64,000 nt of DNA from Coffea arabica (GCF_036785885.1 NC_092320.1:14757557-14821556), one strand, 5' to 3'; shown: positions 22,000 through 34,064, counted from the stretch's first letter. The notes: generated by a model from the sequence alone, not told the origin. A program made the numbers and translations.

Positions 22000-22804
22000 A
22001 TTCACCTGAGGCCAAATTTGGGTGGGAGTGTAGCAGAGAGAAGACGTAGTAATCTTTCCAGTCTTGTTTGGCAGTTTGGCAATTGAGGATAAATGAGAAT
22101 AATTTTAAAACTTATTTTTAATTACCAATGGAATTTTCTTTTTCTTTCTAATTTATTTCCTTTAGTATGTGGTGCTATAAATTTTCTTATTTAACAATAT
22201 TTAGGGGCAAAATTGGCAGTTTGAAAAAAGTTTTCTCGTTTAATCCCCATTAATTCATTATTCTAACAAAAACATTTGTTGATAAATAATGAATATTCAC
22301 ATTAGGTATGATACTATAATTCCTTTAGATTTGGTATTGGATTAATTTCCTCCTTGACAAAATTGATAATCAAAATTTCATGCTAATGATGCTTTCTTTG
22401 CAAATTGATTTCAACAATACTATGCTTTCATGCTATCTTTTCAAGTCTTTTTAAGTCAATAAATTTGGATATTCCTTGGTGCTAAATATTATCGTTATTA
22501 TTATTACTGCTCAGAAATAGAATAGTTGTTTTTTAATGTTCAATATACCGTAATATTTCATATAAATGTGGCATGAAATTTAAAAAAGTGATTGTAAAAC
22601 TCATTTTTTAAAGTTTCAAAATACAAGCTTTTAATATCTGCTCTACCCCAATAGAGCCTATGGTAATTTGTTCACCCCCTGACAAAAATCGTATGCTAGA
22701 AATCGTAAATGAGGTCTGATTTCTATGCCCTGTCAGTACTTGAACATTGTCGTGTTTAGATTGCAATTTTTTGGAATTTTTACAGAAAATATATTAAAAC
22801 AATT

Positions 22805-22844
<40 letters not shown>

Positions 22845-23465
22845 TAAAAATATGATTAGGAAATATGTTTACGAAAAACGTAAAGATTTTTTTGATGGAA
22901 AATCCCTTTCCAAACAAGGCTTGGCTTTAAACACCCTGCCCTTATTAGCCTAATGCTGATTCCATGATAACTTTACAGGCTTGACCAGGGTGATAGTTGT
23001 ACATAACATAATGCGAATAAATGGTGGTACCAGTAATGTTTGTAACTGATATTAAATTGCTCAAATGTACAGGAAGATGTGGGTTGAATTAGAGAAATAA
23101 TGTAAATACTCTCTCCGTCCCAATTATTTAGTCATGTTTCGAAAATCCACTTTAGTTAGTTTGTTTCTCTAACAAATGAAAACAATACTATCTAGAACAC
23201 CCTAGAAACCAAAAAAAAAAAAAAAAAAGAGGCTCCTTAGAAAATGTCAAAGAGAGAGATGAAAAACAAAAGATTTTTTTTTCATTGCTTACCATAATAG
23301 CAAATGGATTTCATATGTTGTCATTTTGAGCTTTGATAATTTGCTATATTAAGACCTTGGCTGAGGCGAATTGAAATCTTCATGATCAATGTTAACCACT
23401 TAAGTTGGAGAAGCTTAATTTACTACCCATTTTTTCGTTAAGTAAACCTTACTGCCATGGATTGG
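22000..23465. other. Intergenic DNA with hAT-like MITE, microsatellite and Stowaway-like end
   Basis: GTGTTTAGATTGCAATTTTT at 22757 and the inverted-like CCCTTTCCAAACAAGGC near 22905-22921 look like ends of a hAT MITE that contains an (AT)n tract at about 22807-22841. A CTCTCTCCGTCCCAATTATT phrase at 23108 is typical of Stowaway-type MITE ends, but its partner end is not clear. No gene is seen. Confidence 0.45.
22807..22841. repeat. (AT)n microsatellite
   Basis: About 17 uninterrupted AT units within a probable MITE. Confidence 0.9.
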
Positions 23466-23474
23466 CTCTCTCTC

Positions 23475-23480
23475 TATATA
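23475..23480 (+). promoter_or_regulatory. Candidate TATA box of the SPH gene
   Basis: TATATA in CTCTCTCTATATATTGC, about 60 bp before the ATG at 23540. This is a normal distance for a plant gene with a short leader. Confidence 0.5.
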
Positions 23481-23539
23481 TTGCTCTTGTTAAAAACTCA
23501 TTTCGAGTAGATTGAAGCAAAAAATTTCAGCCGATAAAA

Positions 23540-24013
23540 ATGAACAACACTATACTGAAAACCCTTTTCACCCTACTTCTATTCTCCATTTTTCTGTCAA
23601 ACAATACAAAAATCCATGTTGCTTGCCAGAAATATAGTGTTCATATAGCCAATAATCTCCCCAACAATGCAAGTTCCCTAGATTTACAGTGCCAGTCAAA
23701 GGATGATGATGTTGGATTTCATATCCTTCAGATGTATGAAGAGTTCCATTGGGAGTTTTACATAGGTTCTTGGGAAACCAGTTCCAGTGTATACTCCTGT
23801 CAATTTTGGTGGGCAGAAAGAAATAAAAGTTTCGTAGTTTTTCACCATGATATAGCTTTTCGTTATTGCACTACTGGGTTTTTTGGTCTCGTGAACGACT
23901 GCTACTGGTATGTGAAGGAAGATGGTTTCTACCTCAGTAATAGTGGTACAAGCGCCGTTGTAGCCAGTCTTCCGAGTAGACATCACAAACAGAAAAAGAT
24001 GATAGATTGGTGA
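23540..24013 (+). CDS. S-protein homolog (SPH), secreted plant self-incompatibility S1 family
   Basis: Intact intronless frame of 157 aa. Residues 1 to about 29 are a signal peptide (TLFTLLLFSIFLSNN, cleavage probably near HVAC). The mature part has the family order: VHIANNLPNNAS, LDLQCQSKDDDVGFH, FHWEFYIGSWETSS, CQFWW, VFHHDIAFRYC and CYWYVKEDGFYLS. The cysteines expected to pair in the beta-sandwich are present, and a short basic tail follows. Relatives include the poppy stigma S determinant and many small secreted plant proteins of unknown role. Self-incompatibility function should not be assumed from family membership. Two broken relatives lie nearby (17770-18118, minus; 24091-24420, plus), showing local duplication and decay. 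Confidence 0.9.
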   Translation: MNNTILKTLFTLLLFSIFLSNNTKIHVACQKYSVHIANNLPNNASSLDLQCQSKDDDVGFHILQMYEEFHWEFYIGSWETSSSVYSCQFWWAERNKSFVVFHHDIAFRYCTTGFFGLVNDCYWYVKEDGFYLSNSGTSAVVASLPSRHHKQKKMIDW

Positions 24014-24090
24014 CAAAAATATTCATGTTGTTTCTAAGTTTCATATACTATGAATGAATTCCTATTATGTCAACCTTCGTTCGAGGGGTA

Positions 24091-24420
24091 TTATGTTCGT
24101 GTAGCCAATAACCTTCCAAACAATTCCATTCCATTAGTAATGTAATGTGTTTGCCAATCCAACGATAAGGAGCTTGGATGTCACACTCTTCGTTTCAACG
24201 ATGATTTCCATAGGAAATTTCGTCTAGATTATTTTGAAACAACTTCATACGTCTGTCATTTTCAATAGGATAAAAGACACAAAAATTTTATAATTTTTAA
24301 CTTGGATTTGGCTCGTGAATTTTGTGGCAAAATTATATACAGGCTCAACAAATGCACTTGGGTTTGTGAAGGATGATGGCTTCTATATCCATGAAAAGGT
24401 TTTTTCTTATTTTTATAATA
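24091..24420 (+). pseudogene. S-protein homolog pseudogene, downstream copy
   Basis: Pieces of the family appear in order: YYVRVANNLPNNSIPL, then a stop, CQSNDKELGCHTLRFNDDFH, FRLDYFETTSYVCHFQ, a stop, FIIFNLDLAREFCGKI, YRLNKCTWV and DGFYI in another frame. Several stops and at least one frameshift disable it. It starts about 80 bp after the intact SPH gene. Its 3' part and flank resemble the minus-strand pseudogene at 17770-18118 (shared GTGGTTATA..TCGCAAATT phrase). Confidence 0.78.
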
Positions 24421-24439
24421 CGCTGATAAAAGTGAAAGC

Positions 24440-25419
24440 GTGGTTATAACTCGCAAATTGTATTTTTTTGTTTTGTTAGTAGAAAAGATGAACAAGACAA
24501 TTACATACAATTGCATTAAAGAGGCTTTACCATTCATTTTCTTGCAATTTCTTATTAGAGTATGTCTAATTTTATGTGGCTATTAAAATATGTACAACTA
24601 TAGCACTTCTTAGTTAGTCCTTACCACTTCTAGTTCTAAAAGGACTTCAATATTGGGTGCAAAGTTATTTAACATAAGATAGATGCAGATGCACCTTTGG
24701 TAATACTGGGTGCAACTATTTGTCCATTTTCCCAACACTATTGAACAATTATGCTGGAGAACGTTTTGTCAAACCAGTGCGTTTCTTTCTTTTTGTCAGA
24801 GTGAAAGAAAAATAAACTGCCAGGTTGATACCATCCAATCTATGACATCCACAACTGGCGAGAACCTGGAGTTTTGATAAGATACAGAAAGAGAGAGACA
24901 GCTTTCCTGGCTCTTAATGCAAGGCACCATGAATACACAGAAATAAATGTATTTTCACAAGAAATCTCCATTGCAAGTGACATGTACTTCATGTAATTGG
25001 GAGACTGCAGCATACTCTTTGAGCTCCTCAAGGAAAGGATGAAACTGTCTGGGAATCCCGGGAAAATCAACACATGACGAAAATCTCAAAACAACTCCTT
25101 TCCCTGTTTTTCTTTAGTTCAAGTAAGCCAAGCCATTACTCCATCCTAGTTGCTGGTTCTCTACTAAATGGCAATGTTGAATCTCTTGGCAAACATATCT
25201 GTAAACCAATTACAAAAATCCTACAACATAAATACTATTCTCGCTTTGAATGAGCAATGAAGCCATCTGTAACACTTCTATACCAGACCATGCATCAAGC
25301 AAGAATGCTAAAATACACAGATCTAGAATGTTATACAGTAGGACCTCTCTACCTATAGAGCTAAATATCTCTTAGTCCAACCCAAAAAAATAAAAAGGGG
25401 TCATTCAGACAACTCAGTG
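24440..25419. other. 3' flank of the PORR gene and intergenic DNA
   Basis: No supported coding region. The part nearest 25419 is probably 3' UTR of the leftward gene. An open frame on minus at 24840-25073 has no recognisable domain. Confidence 0.45.
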
Positions 25420-27651
25420 CTAATCCTCATCAGACGCACTCTCCACCTCCGAAGTACCAGCTTCATAGCATTCATCACTTGTTTCAATCTCTTCTTCGTC
25501 GCTTTGACCTTCAACTTTGTCCTCTTCGGCTTCATCAATCAAACTGTCCAGCAGAGGTAGAACTTCAATCCCTTTACATCGGTATACCAACCCAGTTCTC
25601 ATTACATGATGAAACTTATCCCTGTGTCGAGCAACAGGATGTCGCTCCACTAGTCTTCCCCTGCGGTACCCCTCTCTCAGTGCAACAGTAGTTGTCTTAC
25701 ATTTTAGTGATAAGTAAAATATCCCTGGGTACCTGGTAAATAGTCGAGTAAACCTGTGGGGAAGAATTAACTCCTCTCTCAAGGACCTCAAGTAATTCCT
25801 CTTTGTCTTCTTGTAAATAGTCAAGCTCAAAAATTCATGGAGCACACCAACAACTCTCTTCTCCATAAGTTCACTATTTGGGTCAATCCTCCTGGAATCC
25901 TCATAGGGAGAGATGTAGGGAAGCTTTTGAAATTCCTCCATCCATGCCTTCACCTTCTTTTGAGCCCCATAGCCTCTGGGAAAACTCATTGGGAACTCTA
26001 AAGCTGATTTTCCCCTCTTGAATTCCCGATACTTATAAGCACTTCTTCCATCAGCACCATTATCACTTTCTAATCCTCTCTTCTCATTGCTCTTTTGCAG
26101 CTCAGATACAGCAAATTCTTCTCGCCACTGAACAAGCTTCAAACAAGCCAATCCACTTGTTCCTTTAACAATCTGCAAATGATCTGGGAACCTTTTGACT
26201 AAATTCTTGTCAAAATCATCTGGCAAACCAAAATCCCATTTCAACGGATGTATTGATTGCAGAGGTATCTGCATATATAACAAACAAAACCCATAATCCA
26301 TGAAGATATAAAGCATCCAAACTTACACATTAATTTGATGGTGCAACATCACCGCATCATGCTAGCATTCAACAAATACAAGAAAAGTGATCATATTTAT
26401 TCATGTGTTGTCCTCTATAAGTATTGACACAAGATCAAATCAGCTAAAAAAGGGCAGATCTCTTGTCTATTCTAGCTCACAGAATTCCATGATATATATA
26501 TATGCATAGGATGCAAAAGCGAAGACAAATATCACCATTGACACCACTTCACATCATTGTTGATTCTTAGGACAAAATCCATAAAGGTAGCACGAGAAAT
26601 AATTCATCAACTCTTCAAACAGTAACAGCTGACCGTCAACAAATCTTTATACAGGAAGACACATCTCAACACAAATAGACCTCCAAACTATTCACATCAA
26701 CTCCTTGGCATTGGCAGACGAACAAAAGCATATCAACCAAATTGCACAAGAACGGTCAAATTTTTTGGTTCATATGTTTCTCCTTCATCAAAGATAGTCC
26801 AACGTCTGCAAATTTAAAAATCAAATATTTATCCGTTTGATGCCCAACTTAATTAACAGAAGAATAAAAAGCAATAAAAAGAACAAAAAAGTAGTATTAA
26901 GAAATACAAATCACATTTTTATTCAATCTTGATACCTGATTAATTTTTTTAAAAAAATGTCATAAACAACCTCAATTACCCAATAACGATAACAACTTTA
27001 GTAAAATTGATTTCCCAAACGACAAGCCCCACAATTACTTTATACATAAGCAAAATTACTTACAGAAATAGCAGCAAGCTTGATGTCTAATTAAATTAAA
27101 AACGGCAAAAGCATAAAGCATAAAGCATATTTACCCAACTAAAACAAGACATAAACCAACAAAAAAAAAAAAAAAACCACACAAAATTTCAGTAAGTAAA
27201 AGTGAAAGCAAAATGAGCATACCATTTGGGACTTGGACATCATAAGGAGGCGGCAAAGCCTTTCAACTAAATCAGTCTGGCATTCATCAAAGACCTTCAT
27301 TTCTTGCTGACGAAGCAATTTGGCAACATGGGTCAGCTCAAAACAGGCCAAAGAAGGCCATTTGGGGTGAGGGAACTCATGGAATAAAGTCGGGAATCTG
27401 CGAATGAAACGCAGCGTCGGGACAGTGATGCCCAATAGCTTCTGGGTATTTTCCAGTGATTTGGAGGTCAAATAGCCTGTGGAGGAGCGTGCTATAGCGT
27501 CCTTGAGAAGGCAGGCGGCTTTAAGGTCTGTTTGGACGTCGATTATGTGGTCTAAGGAGCGGTTCTTCACCCATTTCAGCCGGACTTTGACTATTGTTCT
27601 GATTTGTTGGAAATTGCACAGAAGAAATTGGCCCTTGCTTCTTCCGTTCAT
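25420..27651 (-). CDS. PORR-domain protein (plant organelle RNA recognition), WTF1/RPD1 family
   Basis: Exon 1 runs 27651 to 27223 (143 codons) and exon 2 runs 26268 to 25420 (283 codons with stop). The intron (CAAATG|GTATGC ... ATGCAG|ATACCT) is phase 0 and the product is 425 aa. The PORR domain spans most of residues about 20-370: KVRLKWVKNRSLDHIID near the start, LLGITVPTLRFIRRFPTLF, LPDDFDKNLVKRFPDHLQIV, the FPMSFPRGYGAQKKVKAWM block, LHEFLSLTIYKKTKR, and FTRYPGIFYLSLKCKTTTVALREGY near the end. Members are nuclear genes whose products bind group II introns in chloroplasts or mitochondria and aid splicing. A basic, hydrophobic N-terminus fits organelle import, but which organelle is unclear. 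The C-terminal ~45 residues are an acidic Glu/Asp/Ser tail. A one-intron structure is unremarkable for the family. Confidence 0.9.
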
Positions 27652-27949
27652 GAGTGAGTGAAAAAGAGAAATAAAAAAAGAGGCGGGAAGAAGAGCGAAA
27701 CGCCGCCGTAAGGAGGCGGGAGGGGTACCTGTCCTCTATTTGAGTGTGTGTGAACCGGAGGAGGAAGAAGCAAGGTGGGAACAGCCAACGACGTCGTTTA
27801 TTTTTTTCTCCTAATGTAAAACTTAATTGGGCCTTTATTTTGTTTCTTTTGATGATGTTAAGTCTAGTTTGGGCCAACTCACGATTCCAATCCCGAGCAA
27901 GTTCTCTCTTTTTTTTTTTTTTTTTTTTTTGGTCAATTAGCAACACCAC

Positions 27950-28455
27950 CCTATTCGCGTGCTAATATATTATTATATATATAGTAGAAGAAACTTTCAG
28001 ATTTAAGTCAAGGGAGCTAAAGATAAAAAGGAAAAACTTTCAGATTGCACCCATTAGATTTAATTACAATTGTAAAGAATTTTGGATTTAATTCTTTCTA
28101 GATTTAATTACATCTGCAAGGGATTCTGAATTTAACTTGCTCTAGATTTAATTACTATTATAAGATATTTTGAATGTAGCTGTTAACGTGCGAATTTTAT
28201 GTAGTCACAATTATATATTTCTTAGTTGTGAAAAAAAAATGAATTTTTGAAAATAGAATATTGTCAAGTGCTAGCACCACTTGAGTACAGGGTAAGAAGG
28301 CACACTTGAGACGAGCCAATCTTTTTATTTTGGCCAAAGATTAATTGCCAAAAACTGAAAATTCCCGCAAATAGCAAATAACATAGGGTTGCATTCATAA
28401 CTACCCCAATCCGTTGCCAGAGAAAAGGTGACCAAGAAAATTCTTGTAAACAAAA
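27950..28455. other. Intergenic DNA upstream of the PORR gene
   Basis: A phrase of the type AGATTTAATTACAATTGTAA / AGATTTAATTACATCTGCAA / AGATTTAATTACTATTATAA occurs three times between 28047 and 28165, about 50-60 bp apart, forming a diverged tandem repeat. A T23 run lies at 27909-27931. No gene is seen. Confidence 0.5.
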
Positions 28456-28894
28456 GGGTAAAATACCAAAAAAAGCTCCACGTGATTTGATAAATATTCA
28501 ATTTAACTCCCTCTGATTTAGAAACCTATACTATAACTCTCTGCGATGTTGACTAAATTGAAAGATCCAATCCAACGATTGTGTGTGAAATGTAAATATT
28601 GCCCCTGTTATATGTAAGATGCTTTCTATTCAATTTTTAATTTAGTCGAAATCACAGAAATTTATAGTATAATTTTTTAAATTAAAGGGAGTTAAATAAA
28701 TATTCGACAAATCATAGAGAGTTCATTTATATAGGGGCCATATTGACATTTCACGTATAATCGTTAGATTGGACACTTTTAGTCCAATTTTTAAATTAGT
28801 TAAAATCACGGAGAGTTATAGTGTAAGTTTTCAAATTAGAGGAAGTTAAATTAAACATTTAATAAATCACAAAGAATTTTTTTTGTATTTTATC
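28456..28894. mobile_element. MULE-type MITE, 439 bp, 10-bp target duplication
   Basis: Inverted arms start GGGTAAAATACCAAAAAAAG and, at the other end, GATAAAATACAAAAAAAATT. They stay alignable for about 130 bp (CTATACTATAACTCTCTGCGAT against CTACACTATAACTCTCCGTGAT-type sequence). The flanks GTAAACAAAA at 28446-28455 and 28895-28904 are identical, a 10-bp duplication in the 9-11 bp range of Mutator-type transposition. It has no coding capacity. Confidence 0.85.
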
Positions 28895-29239
28895 GTAAAC
28901 AAAAAAGGCTTTACATTTACTAGATATAAGCATATCCTTGCCTTGGCAAGCCGCGCCAACTTGTTTTTTCTGGATTTTGACTCAAATACGCAGCAATGGT
29001 AACTTTTTTGTCCTGAACGTTCAATTCAACTGAGCAAGAGGCTAGGCATACGATCAGGAGCTTTTCAAAGGGATGTCTAGAAAAGGAACAGACTGTTTTA
29101 ATGATGCTCCTAATAATTGCTGAAGCAAAATTTGCTTAGGACTAATATGGGCTTTGGGCAATTAAGAATTTTATGATTGCCCCTGCTCTGAATTAGGCCC
29201 TCTCCATTCCCTCGTTAAAATCCTGCACCAACACTTTTC

Positions 29240-29363
29240 TTCTCCCAAGCCATTTTCAATTTTCCGCTGCAACAAGATAAAGTGATAAACCTCCGTCCCA
29301 AACCCCCCTTCTCCCCCAGTTCAAAGTCCCCGCGCGCAGCCCCTTATCTAATTGCCGTTCAAG
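29240..29363 (+). promoter_or_regulatory. Possible noncoding first exon of the gene starting at 31379
   Basis: A C-rich leader-like tract ends in a good donor (GTTCAAG|GTATATTTTTGC, junction about 29363/29364). There is no open frame. If real, a ~2 kb 5'-UTR intron separates it from the ATG at 31379. Inferred only from composition and the donor. Confidence 0.35.
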
Positions 29364-29727
29364 GTATATTTTTGCTCTGACCTCTTCTTCTGTACTTGTA
29401 TAGTGTCTTTTTTACTTATCTGGATATGCATGTAAGGTGAAGAACACTATTTTGGTGATATGTGCAATTAGACATGTGATAAACGTTCAGCAAAATTTGT
29501 ATGGGTCTATGGAGTAACTGAAATAAGCCCTCTTGGGTTTCCTCTCTTGGCTGTGCTTGCTTACTAAAAAGATTGAATTTTGAGGCTGTGGAAACCAGTA
29601 ATTGTAGTCCATCTCTCGTTCACTGAGATAAATTAAAGGTCAGCTGTCTTTTCGGCTGCTTAATTGAAATAGAGTAGGAAAAGAGATAAATTTATATCAA
29701 CAGTTGCAATCTGCTAAAACTGAATTT

Positions 29728-29929
29728 GTGAATTTACTGTCAAGGGCTGGAGCAAAGCTGAAAAACTACGGAATTTGAGTATGATTGATTAGTTTGTTGA
29801 CAAACTTTACTGGGTACTAGGTAACTAAATTGGTGAATTTACTGTCAAGGGATGGTGCAAAGCTGAAAAACTACGGAAGTTGAGTATGATTGATTAGTTT
29901 CTTGACAAACTTTGCTGGGTACTAGGTAA
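29728..29929. repeat. Tandem duplication, ~105 bp period
   Basis: Two adjacent copies, starting GTGAATTTACTGTCAAGGG at 29728 and at 29833, differ at only a few positions and end TACTAGGTAA. The duplication lies in the presumed 5'-UTR intron of the downstream gene. Confidence 0.9.
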
Positions 29930-31378
29930 GAGCTTGGCTACATTGGTTTACTTGGCAAGCCAAGCCGGAGATTGGGTCAAATCAAATGGCATTAGAATTT
30001 TCATTTGTTAGCTCGTTGAGCTGTTCTTAATTTTTAAACTAGTATAAGATGTGTTCAACCTTCTTTTATTTGCTTGAACCATCCTTGGGAGTATTCATGG
30101 CTTGAGTTTGAATTTCTTGATTCATTGAATTACCTGAAGGGTTCTTTTCTTTTTTTTTTTAATTAGTTTGCCGCAAAAACTGAAAGAGAAAGGGCAGGGT
30201 CTCAAATGGGAAGTGGGTAGGGGCAGGGGTGGAAAGTATTTTAAAGCAACTATGATTTATGCAAAGAAACAATGCTTTATTTTAACACCCGTCTAAGCAT
30301 CCAAGCATGTTAGATGTTGCAATAGAAAAAATATCCTTCGACTTCCTTAGTTGTTTTACAAGTTGATTTGTTTCCTTTCCTCGCCAATTTAGAATGTTGT
30401 CTTATACTTGTCTGCATCAGTACTTTGCTTCTTTCTTTTTCTGGATTTGTCAGGGATATCATTTTGTACTAGACTGTTCCTAGCACTATTTCACTCCATG
30501 TTAGAGTTGAGCTTGAGTTGAGGTGTGTCTTATCAGGCCAAGCTGAAATTTGATGGCAGTCTGTTGTTCATTGCAATTTGACATATTTTGTTCACTTATA
30601 AAAGTTTTCACAACACCAGGGTTATAGGTTTTTTGTTGTCTCTACTTAAAAGAAGTAGTGCGTGAGATGCATATGCTTTTCCAATCATTCCATTTCCTAT
30701 CTACTGCTGTTTTTCGTCAAGTAGAAAGTTACTGTTTTTAGGAACCATAGAAAGTGGAGTGCATCATTTGGAAAGCGATCGCAAATTTATAAAAGATACT
30801 TTCAACTATGAGAATTCTCGAGAATAGTTGGTCCACTTCCGCTTCTGATGAATTGGAAACCATTAATTTCGAGAGTCAATGACTCGGAAGTTGTATTAGG
30901 ATTTCAAATTTGCAAACAGTTCAGCCCTGATATCTTGATTGTCATGCTATAAGCATTTGCAAGTTGCAACCCTTCTTATATGTGTTTACTTAATAAGAAA
31001 TCAGTAGGGGATGGAGGAAAATGGCAGAAAAGGAGAAAAGAGGGAGAGGAGCAATAGAGGATCTGCCTAGTGTCCAGTAATTCTAAGGAGTATTTGATGA
31101 GTACAGTTCCCTTTTGGAACATTATCAAGTCATGCATATGATGGAATTGTTCAATGTAAAGCTGGATCTCCTTTCCTGATCATGTGGCTTGTTTTAATCA
31201 GATTGGCAGAGAGAGATAAAACTGAACAAATTTTCTGGCATGCGGACGGAAATGCTACGGTAATGTTAGCATTTTGTCTCCACCAGTTACTGTGACAATG
31301 CTAAAGAAGTGACGGATTTTTTACCTCTCCCATACTTGAAACTGAAGATCCTCCTTTGCACCTATAAACTGTGATATC

Positions 31379-32605
31379 ATGAGTTCTATCTTCTCACCGA
31401 CCTCTCACCTCCGAGTTGCACCACTATATCATAAATTAGGAAGTAATCTACATCTACAGTCCCTCTGTTGTTGCTTTAAGCTGTGCCATTTCCTTGGTGG
31501 TCGACAGTCTTCAGTTTTGTGTAAATTCCCAACCATTTCGCCTAATCCCAAGCTCAAGTTTCAGTCGACTCTTGGGGGTACAAGTCCTGCAAATGAAGGA
31601 ACAGTTTCTGTGATTAATTTTGAAGATTTAATGGAGAAGGATTGGTCATTTCTTGAGCACGATGATAAAAATTCTAAGGAACAGCACAACCAGAAGCAAG
31701 ATCAGATCATTTCTGCAGGGGAGGTTGGAGAAACTTCAAGGGTTCTAATTTCAATTGGTTCTGAAGAGTTTGTTGATAAAGTTTTTAATTCTTCACCTTG
31801 TGAGCAATTGCTTGTTGTTCATGACTCGTTGTTTATATTAGCAAGCATCAAAGAAAAGTATGACAAAGTGAAGTGTTGGCAAGGCGAATTAATTTATTTA
31901 CCAGAGAAGTGGGCACCTTTTGATGTTGTGTTTTTATATTTCCTTCCTGCTTTGCCATTTCAACTTGGCCAGATTCTGGGAACACTTGCCAAGCATTGTT
32001 TGCCAGGTAATCTTTATCACATCTGCCCTCTTTTTAAGACTTCACATGCTGTATTTCATGTTGGCTTTGCATCTCTCGTGCAAAAGCCTTAGTGATCTGT
32101 CACTGACTGCATAAATTATAACCTAACCTTACATTGCTGCACCCGATGCAACAATGAATTTTACTAAATTGAGGCCCAAGTATATCTTTTGTTCTTCCAT
32201 GTATTTTACTTTGAAAACTAATGAGATTCTATAATGAACTGTAGTAGTCGTTTCTGGTTTGGTGCTTTTGAAAAATTACTAAAATACTTGGGATTGTGTC
32301 ATTGTGGGTTGAGATGAACTTCCTGGATTAAACTTTAGTATGAAAAATTGCTTTGTTCAATGTTTTTATGATATTTCTCCCGTGCATTATCAGGTGCAAG
32401 GGTTGTGATAAGTCATGTGCAAGGGAGGCAAATGGTTCAAGAGCAGCAAAAACAATATCCTGATGTAGTAGCCGCAGAGTTGCCAGACAAGACGACTTTG
32501 CAAGATGTTGCTGCTGATAATACATTTGAACTGGTGAAGTTTGTGGATGAACCTGGATTTTACCTTGCAGTCCTGAAATTCCAGACAGAGAACCTTGTTA
32601 GATAG
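31379..32605 (+). CDS. Conserved plant protein of unknown function, probably plastid-targeted
   Basis: Exon 1 is 31379-32006 and exon 2 is 32394-32605. The phase-1 intron is GCCAG|GTAATC ... TATCAG|GTGCAA and the product is 279 aa. The N-terminal ~50 residues are Ser/Leu/Cys/Lys-rich with almost no acidic residues, like a transit peptide. A NFEDLMEKDWSFLE block follows at about residues 80-93. After a hydrophilic linker, the rest alternates hydrophobic strands and helices (SRVLISIGSEEFVDKVF, PFDVVFLYFLPALPF, GARVVISHVQGRQMVQEQQ, DEPGFYLAVLKF). That arrangement recalls a methyltransferase-like Rossmann sheet, but no SAM-binding glycine motif is clear. I recognise the ending as conserved in plant proteins of unknown role. 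The stop is TAG at 32603. Confidence 0.8.
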
Positions 32606-32699
32606 TTTTTACATGTGCTCAATTCAAAAAGGTTTTGTAGTGTATCAATGGTTGTGCCTGAGTTCCTCGGTACTCTTTATTGTTCAAATAGTTAAAGAG

Positions 32700-34020
32700 T
32701 GACGGTTGTTTTTCTTCGCGTTTTTTTTGTGGTACGTTTTGGATTTTGTAGTTTATCGACAATTTTAGACCTTGAATTCGATGACAATTGGAGCTTCATC
32801 AATCAATAACTTGGATTGGACCTCAAACCATTTTGTGCACCTCTCCTTGAGCTACTACCATCTCCGATGCCTGCAATTTGACCAATGATAATCTTGAAGC
32901 ACTGGATCTGCTGAGACATTGGCCTCGCATTTTCTTAGCTTTGCATGCCAACAATTTTTAGTTCCAAATAGAGCTGTTAACAAATCGAGTTGTTCACGAA
33001 CAAAGCTCGACTTGACTTGTTTAGAGTCGACTTGTTTAATCTAAGAGCATGACATTTGATTAAGCAAATCAAGTTCAAACTCCAAATCAAGATTGATTAA
33101 TAATGAATGAATGAACATGAACTTTGTTCACGTACTTTGGTTGCGATCGTGAAAACAAAAATTATATAAATGACGTTTAGAGTTGCACACATCATTTTCA
33201 TCTTTATCTTAGTAGTAAGCAACCATGTTTGACTTAACTTGCTTCATATTGTTCCCTCCTTTTATTTCTGCTTCATGTTCATCAATATTTAAACGTTTCT
33301 TTTTAATCAGAACTAAACTAAATAATTTTTTAAACAAAATTCATATTAGAACTCGAGCACAAGTTCGAACTTTCTGTGAAACGGGTCGAGATTGAATTGA
33401 ATTTGAACTTATCAGTTCAATAAGTACAAAATTAGACGGCCTGTTTATTTAAGCAAACGATAAAGCAAAGAATTTGATATTTCAAATGGCTTAAACAACC
33501 AATAAGAAATGTGAAAAGCTTGTTTAGAAGAAAGATGCAGAAGAGTTGGTGCTACTGAAAATGATTATTTGCCTTAATGGTTTTCAATGGAGGTGCAAAA
33601 TTGGTTCCAATCACTCCCAACGGCCATGGTTGCTTACAGCAAAAGGAAGGTACACAGAAGTTAAATACACGCAGTGTAAAAGTGTTTCTGCAGTTAAATT
33701 TCCCAGAATAGATATGGAATGCTGGTTCAAATGCTTGGCTCAGATTTCAAACAAAACGCACACTGAATAACTAATCGCAGTTCTTCTATAGAAATTGCAA
33801 GAAGGGACACTATCCCGGGAAAAGCTCCATTAACTTCAAAAAGTTGATCTCATACAGAAAACCTTAAACCATTCTGCAACATTCTCAAACTCTCTTTCTA
33901 CACAAGGAACTCTAAGAAAAACAAACAAAATAATTCAATCAACTAAACCATAAAAAGATGCTAAAATTTTCAGAGGAGGATTATTGTATGGTAATGACTA
34001 GCTTCCATCACTCAAAGTAG
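32700..34020. other. Convergent intergenic region, no gene seen
   Basis: This lies between the 3' ends of the genes at 32605 (+) and 34065 (-). Phrases such as GAGCTGTTAACAAATCGAGTTG and GAACTCGAGCACAAGTTCGAAC around 32970-33410 look like a dispersed repeat with inverted ends, but I could not define it. The open frame at 33546-33770 has no domain. Confidence 0.4.
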
Positions 34021-34064
34021 GGACTGAATCTCAAACAGCCTCCTCACACTTGTAACTCTATATA

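Noticed and set aside
33546-33770. A 74-codon frame between convergent genes
   Set aside because: No domain, no splice context, and it lies in 3' flanking DNA.
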